NCBI GenBank assembly: GCA_006176705.1
Contig: QRFJ01000369.1
Location: 1,688,115 to 1,752,114 of the forward strand
DNA from: Cocos nucifera
Taxonomy: Eukaryota > Streptophyta > Magnoliopsida > Arecales > Arecaceae
Direction of reading: 5' to 3'
Length of the DNA: 64,000 nucleotides
The position numbers and the translations under genes are program-made. Within the stretch, counting starts at the first letter, position 1; each line of letters opens with the position of its first letter. This document shows, piece after piece, positions 45,729 to 58,985 of this stretch. The notes beneath the pieces are model-generated. The model saw nothing but the letters and a program-made list of their open reading frames with translations, ran no database searches and had not been told where the DNA came from.

Positions 45729-48284
45729 AAAGGACATGGTAGAAGATCCGATAGAGAAGAAAAATAAGAATATTTTTTTAAAAAAATAATAAATAATATA
45801 TTTTTAAAAAAGAGAAACTTAGATTAGGAAAAAAATAGTGAGAATGTATATTTAGAGAGAGAAAGGAGATATAAAAAACTTCAATATCTTATGGATTATG
45901 GACGTGTTATGGTGGTGGTGTAGGAAGATAGAAGAAGAGATTTAGTGTGGGATGATGAAGAAAAGAATGCTGATGAGAAAAAGGGAGGAGGCTAGAGATG
46001 GTGAAATAGAGCTCAACTAAGTGAGGGAAGATGATAGGATAAGATGAGGAGCCATTGATTGAGAGCGAGAGGAGCCCACGGCGGGATGGGATGAGGGAAG
46101 AAAAGAGATGGTAATGTAGTGATAAATTAGATTTTAAATTAACCTTAATTGCATAAGAAAAGTATGAATTGGGCTCCCATAAATGATATATATTATGGTA
46201 TATAATAAGGACATGTGCATAAACTTTCCATGCACCACTCAATCCTATCAAAAAATTATGAGGACTGTATATAAGAGAATTGATAAACTAAATTTTTTTA
46301 TGATGGTGCACGCATACTTTTTTTTGGCAAAATTATCTAAAAAAGTTCCTAAAAAGAAAAGAGATAATCATAAAGTCTTTTAATTTTTTTAAAAATAAAA
46401 AATATATAATTTTAGATGTGTTTTGTTTTTTGTTTTAGAAAAAAATGATATAAAAGGCTAAGAAAATTTAGAAAGTAACAATTTTTTATATGTGTAGCTG
46501 CTTTTTTTTAAAAGTTTCTATGGAATGGTTGGAATAATTTATTTTTCTTTCATAGAAAAATTATAAAGGCTATTGCAATGTCTTTTAAAATTTACTTTTG
46601 TTATTTCTAAAAAAATAAAAATGCAATTTTACATGTGCTTTATTTTACCCCATAGGAAAAAATTATGGTGTACATAGTATAAAAATGAAAATTAACAATT
46701 TTTTTTATGCTTGATTGCTTTTAATTTTTTTAGAATATTTATAATGATTAATTTTTTTATTTATAGAAAAATTATAGAGATTATTGTAATGTATTTTAAA
46801 AATTATTTTGTCTATTTAAAAAAAATATGTAATTTAGAATGTGCTTTGCCTTTTGCTGTAGCAAAAAAATTGAGGATATATGGTTAAAAAAATTTAAAAA
46901 ATAGTAAATTTTGTATATGTTTAGCTATATATTAGTTTTTTTTATTTTTATGAAATAGTTGTAAAAAAAAATTTCATAGAAAAATTATGGCCATAACATT
47001 TCATTGATTGTGCTTTAGCATTTGTTAAGTTCAAGAATAAATTAAAATTTTTGATTGTAAATTTATTTATTTATTTATTTTTCTACCTATATAGTATAAG
47101 TATGTTATTATAGTTATTATTGTACTATGAGTTTACCCTTTCAAAAAAATCGCTTAGTGAGATTCAATAATAAATCTTAATTTAATATATTTATCATTTA
47201 TTTATATTTTTTAATAAAATTAATTTATTATATGTGTACAAAGCAATGCAAGAATAACCATTGGAAAAGGACTCTGCATCTTATAATTTAAAATTTATGG
47301 TTTTCTTATTTATATTGTGATAATAACATCAGTTTATTAAAATTTAATATCGATTGAATAATGTATCGATATTTTTTTATTTTTTAACATAAGTGAAAAG
47401 GAAAATTGTGATGGAAGTTGAAATTCATGTAAGTTTCCAAAAACAAAACTACATGATATATAATTTTTTTTCAATAATAATATATTAAAAATTATTATAA
47501 TTATTATTTTTTTAAAATCAAATCCATTACATAGCATGGGACTCATACTATTATCCTAAGATTTAGGACTCAAATCCTCCCATCCCTTAATAATCAGGTT
47601 TAAAAAATGGATATTTGAAGGAGAAATCTCAAATCTGAATAAATTTTGATTTTAAATTCTAAATTCATCCCAAATCTTATAGAACATTATTTAATGGATT
47701 GGATTAGATATTCAAAAAAAAAACCATTTGACTATCATCATCAAGCCTATTTTAGCTTCAGATGCAAAGATTATCTGATTGCTTTTTTAGATCTATGTAT
47801 TATATATTAATATAATTTTTTTAGATAAATTTTAAGAATTATTGTGCGAATATGTAAAATATCTTGATTTATTATATGTTGATAGAAATATATTAGAAAA
47901 TTAAAAAAATAAAGTGGATTGTCTTAATTGGATGATCCTAATTCATTGGAAAAATTTTTTTTTTTTGGGAGGGGGTTAAGATTAAATTTAGGATTCTATA
48001 TTGAAAGATATAAAAATATTTAAATTTATCATATATGGTTTGAAAAGATTCAAAAATCGACATAAATAAACTTGATCATTTTAGTTGTATAAAATTAAAA
48101 CATGAATATACGTATTCAAAAATCCAAGTGTAAGAACATGCTCTGCGAGTTATGAACTATAATTTATAGTTTCATTATGAATACCTATGCAGAATCCTTG
48201 CCTTTAGGCAAAGACTAATCATTTTATGCTAAATTATCCATGTGGATGATGTTGCATTCTAAGATAATTTGCTACAATATTTAG
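43921..48284. other. AT-rich region between PBRP and the first visible NUS1 exon
   Basis: 43940-44280 is nearly pure AT with AATATTATTTTT-type repeats. A (GAAA)n run lies at 45697-45730. Purine-rich DNA follows to about 46100, then AT-rich DNA. I looked for upstream NUS1 exons here and found none. The ORFs at 44957, 45522, 45907 and 46183 have no recognisable domains. Confidence 0.6.
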
Positions 48285-51200
48285 GTTGCCAATGGAAACG
48301 CTGTGGCTTCACTTCATCAAGACAGAATGACAATAGAGCTCCTTTCTTTCTCTGATGGTAAAGAAGCGGTTGCTAAAGCAGCTACCTTTCTATGTGTGCA
48401 GTATCTGGAAGGTGATTCTGTAGGCTACAATAAGATGGAGCCAGGCTTCACAGAAACTGATGTGACCAATGCTCTAAAAGCAGTAGGTTTGTTCTTTTCT
48501 TCCCCTGCATGCAAGTTGTACTGAACTTATGTTGTATTTCTCCTCATTTCTTTTTTATCTCTTGTATGTAATGTAGGTGTTTATTATTGTTGCACTCCAT
48601 GATGTATTTTAAATTATTTTTTCTGGTTAGGTCATGGTGGACCGGATCCTGATCTCCTTCTTGTATATGGGCCTGCTAGATGCCATTTAGGATTTCCTGC
48701 ATGGAGAATGCGGTACACACAGATTGTGTAAGTTTGATTGTCATGATTCATGAATAGAAAAGATTCCCTGTTCCCTTCTCTGTACTACAAAAGAATAATG
48801 AGGGCAATAGTGGCAATAGTTTTGCTTGCCAGTTTTTTTATTATCTTGCTGCGTCTACTTTTTAGTTTTTAGTAAAGCATATGTTATATAATGAATATAT
48901 TAGGCGGAGGATCAAAGGTTATCCAATAACCATGGCATAGCCTACTTTAAAATGGTACCCATATTTGTCTCTATGATATGTTGATAATGTAGAAGTTTGT
49001 CATCTTCTGAGCAGCCCATATTTAGGGGCAAATGGACAATTATTATGATCATCTTTGCTGTTACCAGTGTTATAAAACTATATGGACATATTTATGCAAC
49101 AGAATTCTATTTTGGTTCATGACTTGCATACTTTAGCAGTTTCAGGAGATAAAATAAATAAAATGGAGACCCATGATACTGTGCTCAAAATGCTGTAAAG
49201 AAAGTTCAGGCAAACAAGATGGACATTGCAGAAATTAGGATATCAAGATGGATGTGGTAGACTAGGAATTGTAGAGTGAGAAGTGAATACTTATTCTAGT
49301 TTGAGGTGGTGCAGGAGTTGCACATATCAAATTGAGATCACATAGGGATGTATCACGAAGATGTCAGTGAGCCTAAGTAAGGTGCTTCAATTTGTGTTGA
49401 AGGAAAACCTCAATGGACAAGAATGGAAGGCGAGAGATATGACTGAATGGTTTGTGGTAGTAATGGAGGTAGACTTGAACTGAAATGGTTAGGTTGTTTG
49501 TTGGTTCACTTGGTTTGGTTTCTAGATCATAATTGTAAGTCTGTCATTAAAAATGAATTAGGTTTGCTCAGCAGAATGAACTTTTTCTGTTATATTTATT
49601 TGTTATGACTTTAGAATGTTTCTTATTGTTGTATAAAGTTTTTTGCTTTCCAAGAAAAGGTCTAATATCAATATATAGAAACTTCTGCCAAAAAGACAGC
49701 CTGAACTTATCAAGGTATGAGAGATGAATAAAAGAAGAAAAAGATAATGAGACAGTTTTATATCTGTGAAGTGATCAAATATTCTTTTTTATAACATCTT
49801 TTATTCATTCTTTTTTTTTTTTTTTTCCATTATACCAAACTGTACTGAGAACCAGTTCACTTTATATCATTTCAGAATTCACTTGTCATTCAGGAATTAG
49901 GTAAATCATAGATGAATAAAGCCTACTCCAGTCGGTGGGGATAAGGCATGATGGTTATGATTATGGTTATTTATTTGTCTATTTTTAATATGTAAGTCCA
50001 ACATTTATGTCTTCTGCTACTCAGTTTTTATTTTTATCTAGATTATGCCAGGTAATGTCTGTTTTGGTTCCATATTGAATAACTAATCAATATGTAACCC
50101 TGATTTGACTTTCAAATATTTGGTCCAAAAGTAATACAAGTTTTGTTTTCCAACCATGTTTTTTGAGGTCTTGTATGCTAAATTCCCACAATTGCTCTAG
50201 TTTTGACAACTACATGAGGTTTCTAAAATTTTGCCTCACTTCTTTTTTTCTTTAAAAAATCATTTCTTTTTTGGTCTCAAAAATTTTTGATTGGCAGCCA
50301 TTTTATTAAGTCAAAGTTCAATGGTATTGGCTGCTTTGACTCATATAGTGTTGGTTATGATATTAGGGGCTCGATACACTCTACTTTGATTTACTGTTTT
50401 GTCGGTTCATATTTGTGAAATGCAAATCTGACCTAGTTTAGCGTATAAGTCATTGGAACCAAGTAGTAGAGTAGCATATGCTAGCATTGAGCCAGTCTAT
50501 TATGATATCCTATTCTTCTAATTCAGGAACCTAGGAGCAGAATAATTAATAGTTGTTAAAACTTAAAATCAACTTGTCTTCATAACCTATCTTCTATAAT
50601 GAACATGTAATACCTTAAAATTCCCCAAAGTCTGTAAATTTTGGACTATATGTTTACAACTTAATATTTGGTAAGTTTCTCATGTGGAAGAGAATTTTTT
50701 TATATAGACAAACTTGGTTGGCAAATAGAATAGAATAGTGAAGTTTTTGGAAGATATATGGCTTGCTGATGCAGCCTTTGACAAACTCTTTTTGTCACTG
50801 ACAACAACGAATATGAACAATTAATACTAGTAAATTTAGTGAAATTTTGATTGACTTTGGGATTTGAAATTTGCTCTAGAGGAGAACTTATGCATGAGGT
50901 AAGGCATTATACATGCCTCTTCTAGCATTCAACAAATAGTAGTATTACAGTTTGTGGTTAAGTGTATTGGTACTCCTATTTTAATTTTTGGGGTAAGCCT
51001 GCTCCTTACAGTTTATTGCTTCTGTTGGCTACCGACAGCAATTAGGATTCTCATAGAAAATTACATCAAAATTATCCTCTAGCATGTTGTTCTGGTTTCC
51101 ATTTATCATGTGTAGAGACATGAAATTAGTCAATAACCTTCTTTTGCATAGTAATACTTCTGTACTCATGTTGAGCTATGTTACTTTGAAAAAAATGGTT

Positions 51201-54200
51201 GCAATCTTGTTCTGTCCAGACCTTGTTCAGTTGCCACTCACCCAACAACAACTTTCTTTTGTTCCATTACTAAAAATCATTGACTTAATGTTGCATGTTT
51301 GACATCTGTAGCACGGTATTAGATCATGGCATGGGATATCTATTAGGTGCCATACTGTTAAAATTTAAATTAGATGGGATCCTTTGCAGGTGCTTCCACT
51401 AAAAACTACTGTTGCCTTCAGTTTTTTTCTTAATGGCTGTTGACTTTCTAGGAGTTTTAGAACTCTTTTGCCCATGGCTGTGATATCACCAACTCTCCCT
51501 TCGGTGTTATTTGTGAAGACAATTATTATTCAGTAATAATGTGGGAGCACAGGTGTAGGATTCTATGTTGAATCTATTTATGAGAGTCAACCTCATTAAA
51601 CTACAGAACAAGGTAAATGATCTTCTGACTCTGTATGTACCTTTGTATGGACTGACTTGTGTGGCAATAATGAACAAGATGTTGAAGGACTGAAACTACT
51701 TGGATTATCCTCTCTTCTATTATCACCCAGTAGGCCATGAGCCTCTGTGCTGGGTCCCTGAGCCTCTAATTTTGAGTCTGTGAGCTGCCCATCAGTATAC
51801 TATTTTACATGCACTCTGCTTTCATAATTACACCCCGTTTGTTTCAATTCTCTACCTATAAAGAAAAGAGGAAGGATAAGTTCATCAAGCAAATTACGAG
51901 CTTTTTTAATAAATGTAGTTAGTATGAAGGGAGAACAAATAAAAATTAGGAGGTGGACCGGCCGTTTATCCTTCTTCCAATGTACAGTGTTTGAGATAGA
52001 CACTAGGAATATTAGCATAAAATAACAAGCCTTTGCCAATCTATATGTATTTTGATTTATGATTCAAATATGATGCATCAAAGTTTAAGAATGCTGTACT
52101 ACCAGTTATCAATTGTGACTTCTATCCTTGGAGTTGGTGGCAAATTCTTGACCAAGGACATTTTGGGTTAGAAATAAATATTAGATGAATGGTAACATCC
52201 TTTATTTCATTTAGGTAATCTAAACCTTATAATTTAAAATTTCTATACGTATGGTGTCACAACCATTCTAGAATCTCACCCAGACTGCTGTACCCATTGC
52301 AAATGCTTTAACTTGTAGTCAGTCACAGGCATGCACTACAATTTTTCGAAGTCATTCTTAGTTTGATGACCATTGTACGAATGTTGTTTTATATTTTTGA
52401 AGTCATGATTCATATGTTTTTCCTTAAAGAAATAACCAAATTTGTAGAGGTCTATAATATATTGAGCATGTGATCCAGAGGAGAGAAATATGACATATGG
52501 ATGTGATCCGATCCAAGTTTAGAATCTTTTCCCTCTACTTTCTGAGTGGTAATACCTTTAACTGACAGACTTGTAAATGATGCATGCCTCCCTAAAGCAG
52601 AGATGCAACCAAGAGAGTTGTTTACTAAACAAGGGGAAACTTTTAGAATCAATTTTTAAGTTTAGGGGAGAAACCTTTTGGGAGTTTTCATAATAATGTA
52701 AATATAGATGTTTATAATATTTTATATAGGTGGTTCCATGCTTTTAAACTTTTAAAAGAGCTTGCTTCCTTGCTTTTGCACTCGAATCTACTCAGACATC
52801 CACTCTTATTCAAGTATCTAGATCTGAATGATGTTTGAAAATTTTCCCTTATAGATCAATTGATATTCTTTGTGGGTGGATGCATGGGTCTAGTTAAAAC
52901 AAGAGGGTAAAAAATATCCGATTTTATAATCACTAGACTTCATAAGTTGCTCAATTTTTTTTGAGTCTTGGTCAAATGACTGGCAGGTTCTATATCTTGC
53001 AAAAATATATTTTATCTAATAATTTGAATTTGTTTTTCATGTAAACTTAGCAGTTTCGATATAATATCCTTCCACTTACTAAATTATGTATGTAATGCAT
53101 ACATACATATGTAACGTATTCTGACACATGATCACATATTCTTGTAATTTCATTACTCCATTTTTTGGCTTGTGCATTTGTTCTCTCACTTGAATGAAGA
53201 ATTCAAATAAGGTTATACTTATTTAAAGTGCAAATAGCTATGATAGTCTGATGGATTGGTATAGTTCCTCTGTACCTAGGATACTAGAATATTGAACAAT
53301 GAATGAAGAAATGCATGGAAGAAAAGCATATTAGCTAGTGATTGTGTGGCCTCAATTTTTGACTAGAAGGGATACCAAAGTCATTTACCCTTCCATGAGT
53401 GGGAGGAGAATGTGTTCACAGGCCCTTTTTTTTTTTTTTTTTTTTTTTTTAATAAGATCTCCGATCGCATGGTTATTGGAGAATGACTTAATGTGATGTC
53501 TAACCATAGCGACTCAAGTATAGTGGCTTGGTTAAGGGCACCTACCGGATCTGCCATGAAAGCGATACTTCACAGGGTGATTGTCACTGCTTATGGACCT
53601 GAACTTGGGTGAACTTCGATGATTCTATGACTAGAATGGGAGATGGACAACCACACAACCAGAGCCCTGTGGAAGGTGCGACAGTTGGGAGTTTAGGTTT
53701 AGTATTAGAATAGATTTGTGTACCCTCTTCATGTAACCAATTTTTAGAGCTTTCTCACAAATTTAGATTGCCCAAACCTTGGCAAAGCTTTTTCTGATTT
53801 TGCATGTTATTGGTTCAAGGATTGACAAAAGCTTCACAAACTCATGGTTGGTCTTTGACAAAGTCATTGTGGTGGCATACCGTATTGTACAAAGTTTAGG
53901 GCATATACATCAACCTAAGCACGTCTGGATATGCCCTCATGTGAATGCTATGAGTTTTCTGATTAATCCTGATGTTTGTGTATTGTATCTTCATTTCTTG
54001 CACCAGCAGAAAGATGAAATTCTATGCTAATATTTATGTGCTATGGAGGCAAAGTCAAATGATTTTGGAAAATATTCACGAGTTAAATCTCGTGTTGCAA
54101 TTCTGTTATTCATTCCCTATAAACTAGTTTTATCATTCAGTAGTAAAGATTTTAGTATGGTTCCATATCGTTGTTTGTTTTCTCATATATTAGAGTATAA

Positions 54201-54502
54201 TATAATTCTAAAGTTAATTTTAAAAAAATAGTCTACTTCTTGAGAAATTGGTGTTTGTGTGCAAGTACATGCATAAGCACATATTTGTGAAATGAATGTT
54301 GGGTCTTATAATGCTTCTGTCCTCTTTCTTTTATCATCCTTGCACTTTTGTTTGCATTGTCACTTTTTTATCTACTGAAGTTTCTTTTGCTATTATCAGA
54401 CATATGGGATCATTGCAATCCATGAAATATGGTGCAGTTATGAAAGCCATTTATGACTTCTCAAAGGAGCACCAAAACTATAGTAAGTTCCTGATTATCT
54501 GA
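48285..54502 (+). CDS. NUS1: NUS1/LEW1 (Nogo-B receptor family), C-terminal exons only
   Basis: NUS1 is the non-catalytic subunit of the dehydrodolichyl diphosphate synthase complex at the endoplasmic reticulum, needed for dolichol and protein glycosylation. Three exons are visible: 48285-48486 (TIELLSFSDGKEAVAKAATF), 48631-48727 (GGPDPDLLLVYGPARCHLGF and PAWRMRYTQIV) and 54400-54502 (HMGSLQSMKYGAVMKAIYDF, SKEHQNYS, then stop). They join in phase with GT-AG borders and total 133 codons, about half of the usual plant length near 250. The membrane-spanning N-terminal part is missing. In exon 3 GTAAG at 54483 could be a splice donor, so the true C-terminus may differ by a few residues. The last intron is 5.7 kb. 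A truncated copy is possible, but the visible part has no stop or frameshift. Confidence 0.82.
49165..49520 (+). mobile_element. LINE (RTE-type) RT C-terminal fragment in the NUS1 intron
   Basis: The frame reads VKKVQANKMDIAEIRISRWM, then a stop and TRNCRVRSEY. This is the decayed form of the segment that follows RT in plant RTE-type non-LTR elements (core pattern AEMRMLRWM). Stops and shifts make it non-coding. A related tail, CCAGTCGGTGGGGATAAGGC followed by a repeat of GGTTATGATTAT, lies at 49930-49975 and may be its 3' end or a separate SINE tail. Confidence 0.65.
53428..53700 (-). mobile_element. Possible retroposon with poly(A) end, minus strand
   Basis: A T-run of about 23 bases at 53428-53450 is followed by about 240 bases of more GC-balanced DNA, unlike the AT-rich intron around it. 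On the - strand this reads as a sequence ending in poly(A), as left by LINE or SINE retroposition. I do not recognise the family, and no target duplication was established. Confidence 0.4.
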
Positions 54503-57500
54503 AATGTTAATTTGAAACCATTTGCTCAGCTAATATGTACCTGCAGAAGTCTCTCGTGTCCTTTGTGTGACTGGTCATTTGAGCATCATAAAACACTTAA
54601 CAGTTCTATTTAATGTAAGATTGATATGAGAGATGATAGAGACGGGCATGTTTTCTCCTTTTGTTTGCACACTCTCGAGCTATTAGGTGAAAGTAGTCAA
54701 AATGTACATGCAGACAAATTAGAAGGGTTTGTCTACATCACCATTGAAAATATTTCTAAGCATGGTCATTCAGCATGTTTGTATTTAAATGAAACTTTGA
54801 GGTTCACGAAGGCTCCCAAGCTTAGGTATGATCATTCCCCTCTTTAGCAGATCTACCCTTCTAGATTCTCTCTTTAAATAAGGTTTGAAAGAGATTGAAG
54901 AAATGGGAAGTTGGATATATCAGAAAAAGTGCGCGCACACAAAAAGCAAGTCTCATTATCAATTTATACATACATTAATGAATTCCAAAAGTTTCATCAG
55001 ACATTGAATGCTTTTTTCTCTTAAAACAGATTTATGCATTCAATGTATTCTAAATAATATCAATATGAACCTGGAGGCAGTTGATTCTTTATCTTATGAA
55101 AATGTCAGCCTCCTTGTTCTTTCTTGGATTAGGAATGCTGAATGTTCTGTCTGTTGAACCATTTTCATTGCAAAGTACATGCCTCAATTTGTTTATGAAC
55201 ATTTCTAATCTCTACGATATCAGGTTCATGAGGCAGATTTTGATTGTACCATCAGAATGAAACAGCAAAAGGTTCTGCGTTCCACAACCCTCCAAAGCCA
55301 ATGAAGGATTGATATTAGCTTAGTAATGAAGACATCAAGTTTCTAAGTAGTTATAGAATGATGGTGATAATGATTACTGCTATCAGCCAGCAGTGAAAGT
55401 GTCTTATAATGCAATTTTGCATAGGCACACGTAATGGATGCCAAACTCCCTCAAATCGCTTGTCTAATCCCTGTACCTATTACTGTCCTTATGTAGTTCC
55501 ACTAATACATATCGGTAAAAAGTATGATAGTTTAAAAAATGCTATATTGTTTCCAATTCTCGTGATTACACCACCTAAGTTTATTTCAAATTTACCGAAG
55601 AAATAGATGATAAATTTGCAATCATTCCTCCTTTTTTTTTTTGTTAGAAAATAATATCATTTATGCTAATATCTTGCATGCTTGTGATGGAAGGACGACT
55701 TCGTTTCTTTAGCTGCGATGCAGAGTTTGTAGCAGCTATCATTCGTGTGCTTTTACCTTCTTTCTAATTCTTGTCCTCATCCACAAAGGGTTCCCTTAGT
55801 TTCTCTCACATGTTCGTTTCACTAAGTATGATCCAAAGCTTGTTCACACAATTTTGCCAGACTTGCATTTCTGTGAATTTAGATTCGATATAGGTCCTGT
55901 TTGTTTGGCTGTATCTCAACTCATCTCCCGACCTATGCATGTTTAGTTTGCTGCAGCGCATTGAGATGCAGCAGCTTGAGTGCGAGTGTAGGCTCAGATG
56001 CAACATGAGAGTAGGCTCAGATGCAACATGTTGCCTCGCAGGCAAGGACTGGAGGAGAGGATGTAGCATCTCATGAAATGAATCAGGACTCACGATCTCA
56101 TTTCCTGTTTACAACTCTTTTCATCACCATCCTGAACCAAGCCATCATCCCCTACTTTTAATGCTCCCATTGGTCATTCTGACATTGTGAGACTGATGTT
56201 GAGACCATCTTGGCACTTTCATTGACCGACAAAATCTAGTGCTTGGATCAACCATCCTGGATCTCTAATCAAACACTATGACACTTTGTTCCTCCCCCTT
56301 GGTACTCTAATAACCAATTCCAGATCCTTGATTTTGTCAGGATGGTCATTAATGGAGATGAGAGGAAGAAGTCTAACAAATTACCCAGACGTGGCTTGCT
56401 GACCAACACGGCAAAAATCGTTGACGCCTGATGAAGATCTTTGATCATTTGTTTTGGGTGTTACACTTGGCTTATAGTTGTTTGATAAAACAGCGAGGAA
56501 AGGACAGTATTTTCTTTCTGAACAACTGAACAATACCTAAAATATCTGCTATTATAACAATAATTAGAACATGTTCTATTACATATGTCCAAACATAACT
56601 AGACCAATTATATAGTCTTGCTGCAAACTTGGCTGCCGCAACCTCGTTGATAATTCACAATCAATGGTACCAAACTGACAGATGAGTAAAACCCGTCACA
56701 GGCAATGACATGCAGTATGATTTTTTCAATTCAACTTTTCGTACATTAAGCAAATATTGAATAAGAACCACTGCGGTTCTCGAGTTTTCTTTTTTTTGCT
56801 TGTTTTGTGGGCTGGCATTAGCTCTAACGAGATGCATGTAAAAGCAAGTATTAAGAGAGGAATTTCATGTAACGGTTATTCCAAGGACCCTGCAATCAGT
56901 GGATGTTGCTTATGTTCATTTTTTCAGCTATGTGATTAGTTTTCAGCGCATGCTATATGCATGCCGGTACTGTTGTAGTACACTATCAAAATAAAATAAG
57001 AAAACGATTTGGAATAAATCATGGCTTTCCATTTTTATTTTCAAAAATTCAAGAACAATGAACTCCATCGAGCAACACATAAAATGAAATCATTTTGCTT
57101 TTAAATTTGTTTGTAAAAAATTGAGAGATTTTGGTACCAAAGTTTCATTGGAGAAGTTCTCTCCAAATGCTATCTTTAGAACAAATATTCACAGATCACA
57201 CCTTTGAAATTTTACCAATGGTTACCAACATCATAAACTATTAAACAACTATCATAAAATGGGAAGCTAGTCAACCAACTCAACTGATTTTTACAAAAAA
57301 AAAATAAAAAAAAAATTTAAAAAAAAAAATTCTTGATAACCATTAAATTTGAAAGTCCTGAGATGGTTGTAGCATACATAAAACGTTGAGACATATCCAC
57401 ACAAAATGGAACTACAGATAGCGCAACCTGTTGCTACATTATATACGGAAACCAAATAATATACGACAAACAAAAAAAATATAAGTGTGCTCAGAAGAAA

Positions 57501-57539
57501 TAATCAAATCATAGAATAGCCTCATATGCCGAGACTTAT
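54503..57539. other. Downstream of NUS1, no gene recognised
   Basis: AT-rich DNA with a short duplication of GTAGGCTCAGATGCAACATG at about 55988-56030. ORFs at 54626, 55409, 55806 and 56757 show no domain. The region between about 56640 and 57540 leads into the 3' part of the minus-strand snoRNA locus. Confidence 0.5.
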
Positions 57540-57609
57540 AATTCAGCTTCTTCATCACGCCGCTGAAAAATCAAACCTGAAAGAATGATTACTTTGTTCA
57601 AAGAAAGCA

Positions 57610-57642
<33 letters not shown>

Positions 57643-58373
57643 AGATGTGAAATGTAAATATCAAGGATAGATCTCCCCTGCTTTTCAAAATTCATATACA
57701 GTAACTTATTATTTGACCAGAAAAATATATAAATGTTATCCAAATTCATGAAGGAGACTGCTACCAATCCACCACAACCATCAACATTCAATGGCTGCCA
57801 ACCAGCGGCCAAAAATGTAGTTTCCCATAAGAATGGGGGATGACAGACATTTGACTATGGATTGAGAGTTTCCTCATTTGGTTGGTCAGAAGAAGAGAGC
57901 AGAGAAAGTCGGAATGTCTTATTTAGATGGCTAAACAAGGAGAGGAGAATGATGCTAAGATGGTCTCAACTAATCAAATTTTTTCAAGCTCTCTATCTTA
58001 AGATAAAGATAATTCCAACTTTAAAAAAAAAAAAAAAAAATCTGTTGCAGAAATTATCAAAAAACATAAGGACATTGAATTATTCTCAAGCAACCAAAGA
58101 GAGGGAAAGGAGCTTTTGCTGCAGTTAGGATCCACCAATCAATATGACTACCAACTAATAACAAATTATGCATTGATGAACAATTTAAACAGCAGAATTC
58201 TGCAATAATGACCCAGAGATTGTTTCTGGCGAAACACAATTCTGAAACACTAAACAAGACTCACGAGAATGAACAAATCCATAAAAAAATATATATAAAA
58301 ATCCGTTTCAAAAAAAATATATATATATAGAAGAGAACTTTTGATCCAATGGTCCAAATTGACTACCATAAAT

Positions 58374-58449
58374 GGCATCAGATAATAAGCGGAGTATAAG
58401 TCCACACAACCACTTCAGTGTGTAGGATAAGATATTTGCATCACTTGCC
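58374..58449 (-). ncRNA. Box C/D snoRNA candidate, copy 1 (25S rRNA guides)
   Basis: On the - strand: terminal stem GGCA/TGCC, C box GTGATGC (one off from RTGATGA), D' box CTGA (58415-58418) and D box CTGA (58378-58381). The guide before D, CTCCGCTTATT, is complementary to AATAAGCGGAG near the 5' end of 25S rRNA. By the five-base rule it would direct 2'-O-methylation to the U of AAUAAG (U48 by my count from memory). The guide before D', CTTATCCTACAC, is complementary to GTGTAGGATAAG in 25S rRNA, a region known for methylation. Length is 76 nt, typical for the class. Confidence 0.85.
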
Positions 58450-58561
58450 ATCATTCCAGCAGAATTCTAAACAAATTGAAAAGCTTGTAATCATGTATAA
58501 ATATTAACAGGTTGAGTGAAACCAATGAAAACGTGAGTCAAAGTGCAGCAGTACAGAAAGG

Positions 58562-58641
58562 GGCATCAGATAATAAGCGGAGTTTAAGTCCACAAAACAT
58601 TTCAGTGTGTAGGATAAGATTTCACAATCACATTCCCTGCC
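58562..58641 (-). ncRNA. Box C/D snoRNA candidate, copy 2 (same guides)
   Basis: This is a diverged duplicate of the snoRNA at 58374-58449, about 190 bases away. Both guide segments and both CTGA boxes are kept (D at 58566-58569, D' at 58602-58605), and the terminal GGCA/TGCC stem is kept with longer spacing. The C box reads GTGATTG, two off the consensus, so it may be weak. The middle between D' and D has changed (GTTTTGTGG for GTTGTGTGG), while the guides did not. Confidence 0.75.
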
Positions 58642-58903
58642 AACTTAACAATTCTTGCTCCTTAAACCTGAATTTTTCCAGTGAAAAAACTAGGAATTTC
58701 GAGTGGACCATTTGACACCAGGGCAACCAAATATTATGCCATGGGCTGGTAAGCCAACCATTTAGCTCTCTGCACTCGTTATATTTCCCCAGACAAAAGA
58801 ATAAACCATCTGAGAAGAAGGTAACTGGTGCAGTTCCTTTACCACAAAAATTATATTACCAAAATAAACATCACAAGATCAAAAGGTTGTGTCAATCAAT
58901 AGC

Positions 58904-58985
58904 TCAGAAGATGCGTATGTAATCAAAGATCCAAAGTAGTTCTCAGATGTCCAGACATAGAAAATTTTCGGCATCTTCATCATAG
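58904..58985 (-). ncRNA. Box C/D snoRNA candidate (18S rRNA guide)
   Basis: On the - strand: a perfect C box ATGATGA (58977-58983), CTGA at 58943-58946 as D' and CTGA at 58904-58907 as D, about 80 nt in all. The segment before D', CTATGTCTGGAC, is complementary to GTCCAGACATAG of 18S rRNA (just before TAAGGATTGACAG). The predicted methylated base is the C of GUC. No clear terminal stem was found, and the guide before D matched no rRNA that I recall, so this is less certain than the 25S pair. Confidence 0.62.

Noticed and set aside
49930..49975. A separate full SINE
   Set aside because: Only a tail-like motif is visible, with no box A/box B promoter; it may be the 3' end of the nearby LINE fragment.
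57490..57570. A fourth C/D-like pattern (GTGATGA then CTGA) on the - strand
   Set aside because: Only two bases of terminal stem pair, and neither guide segment matches rRNA that I can recall.
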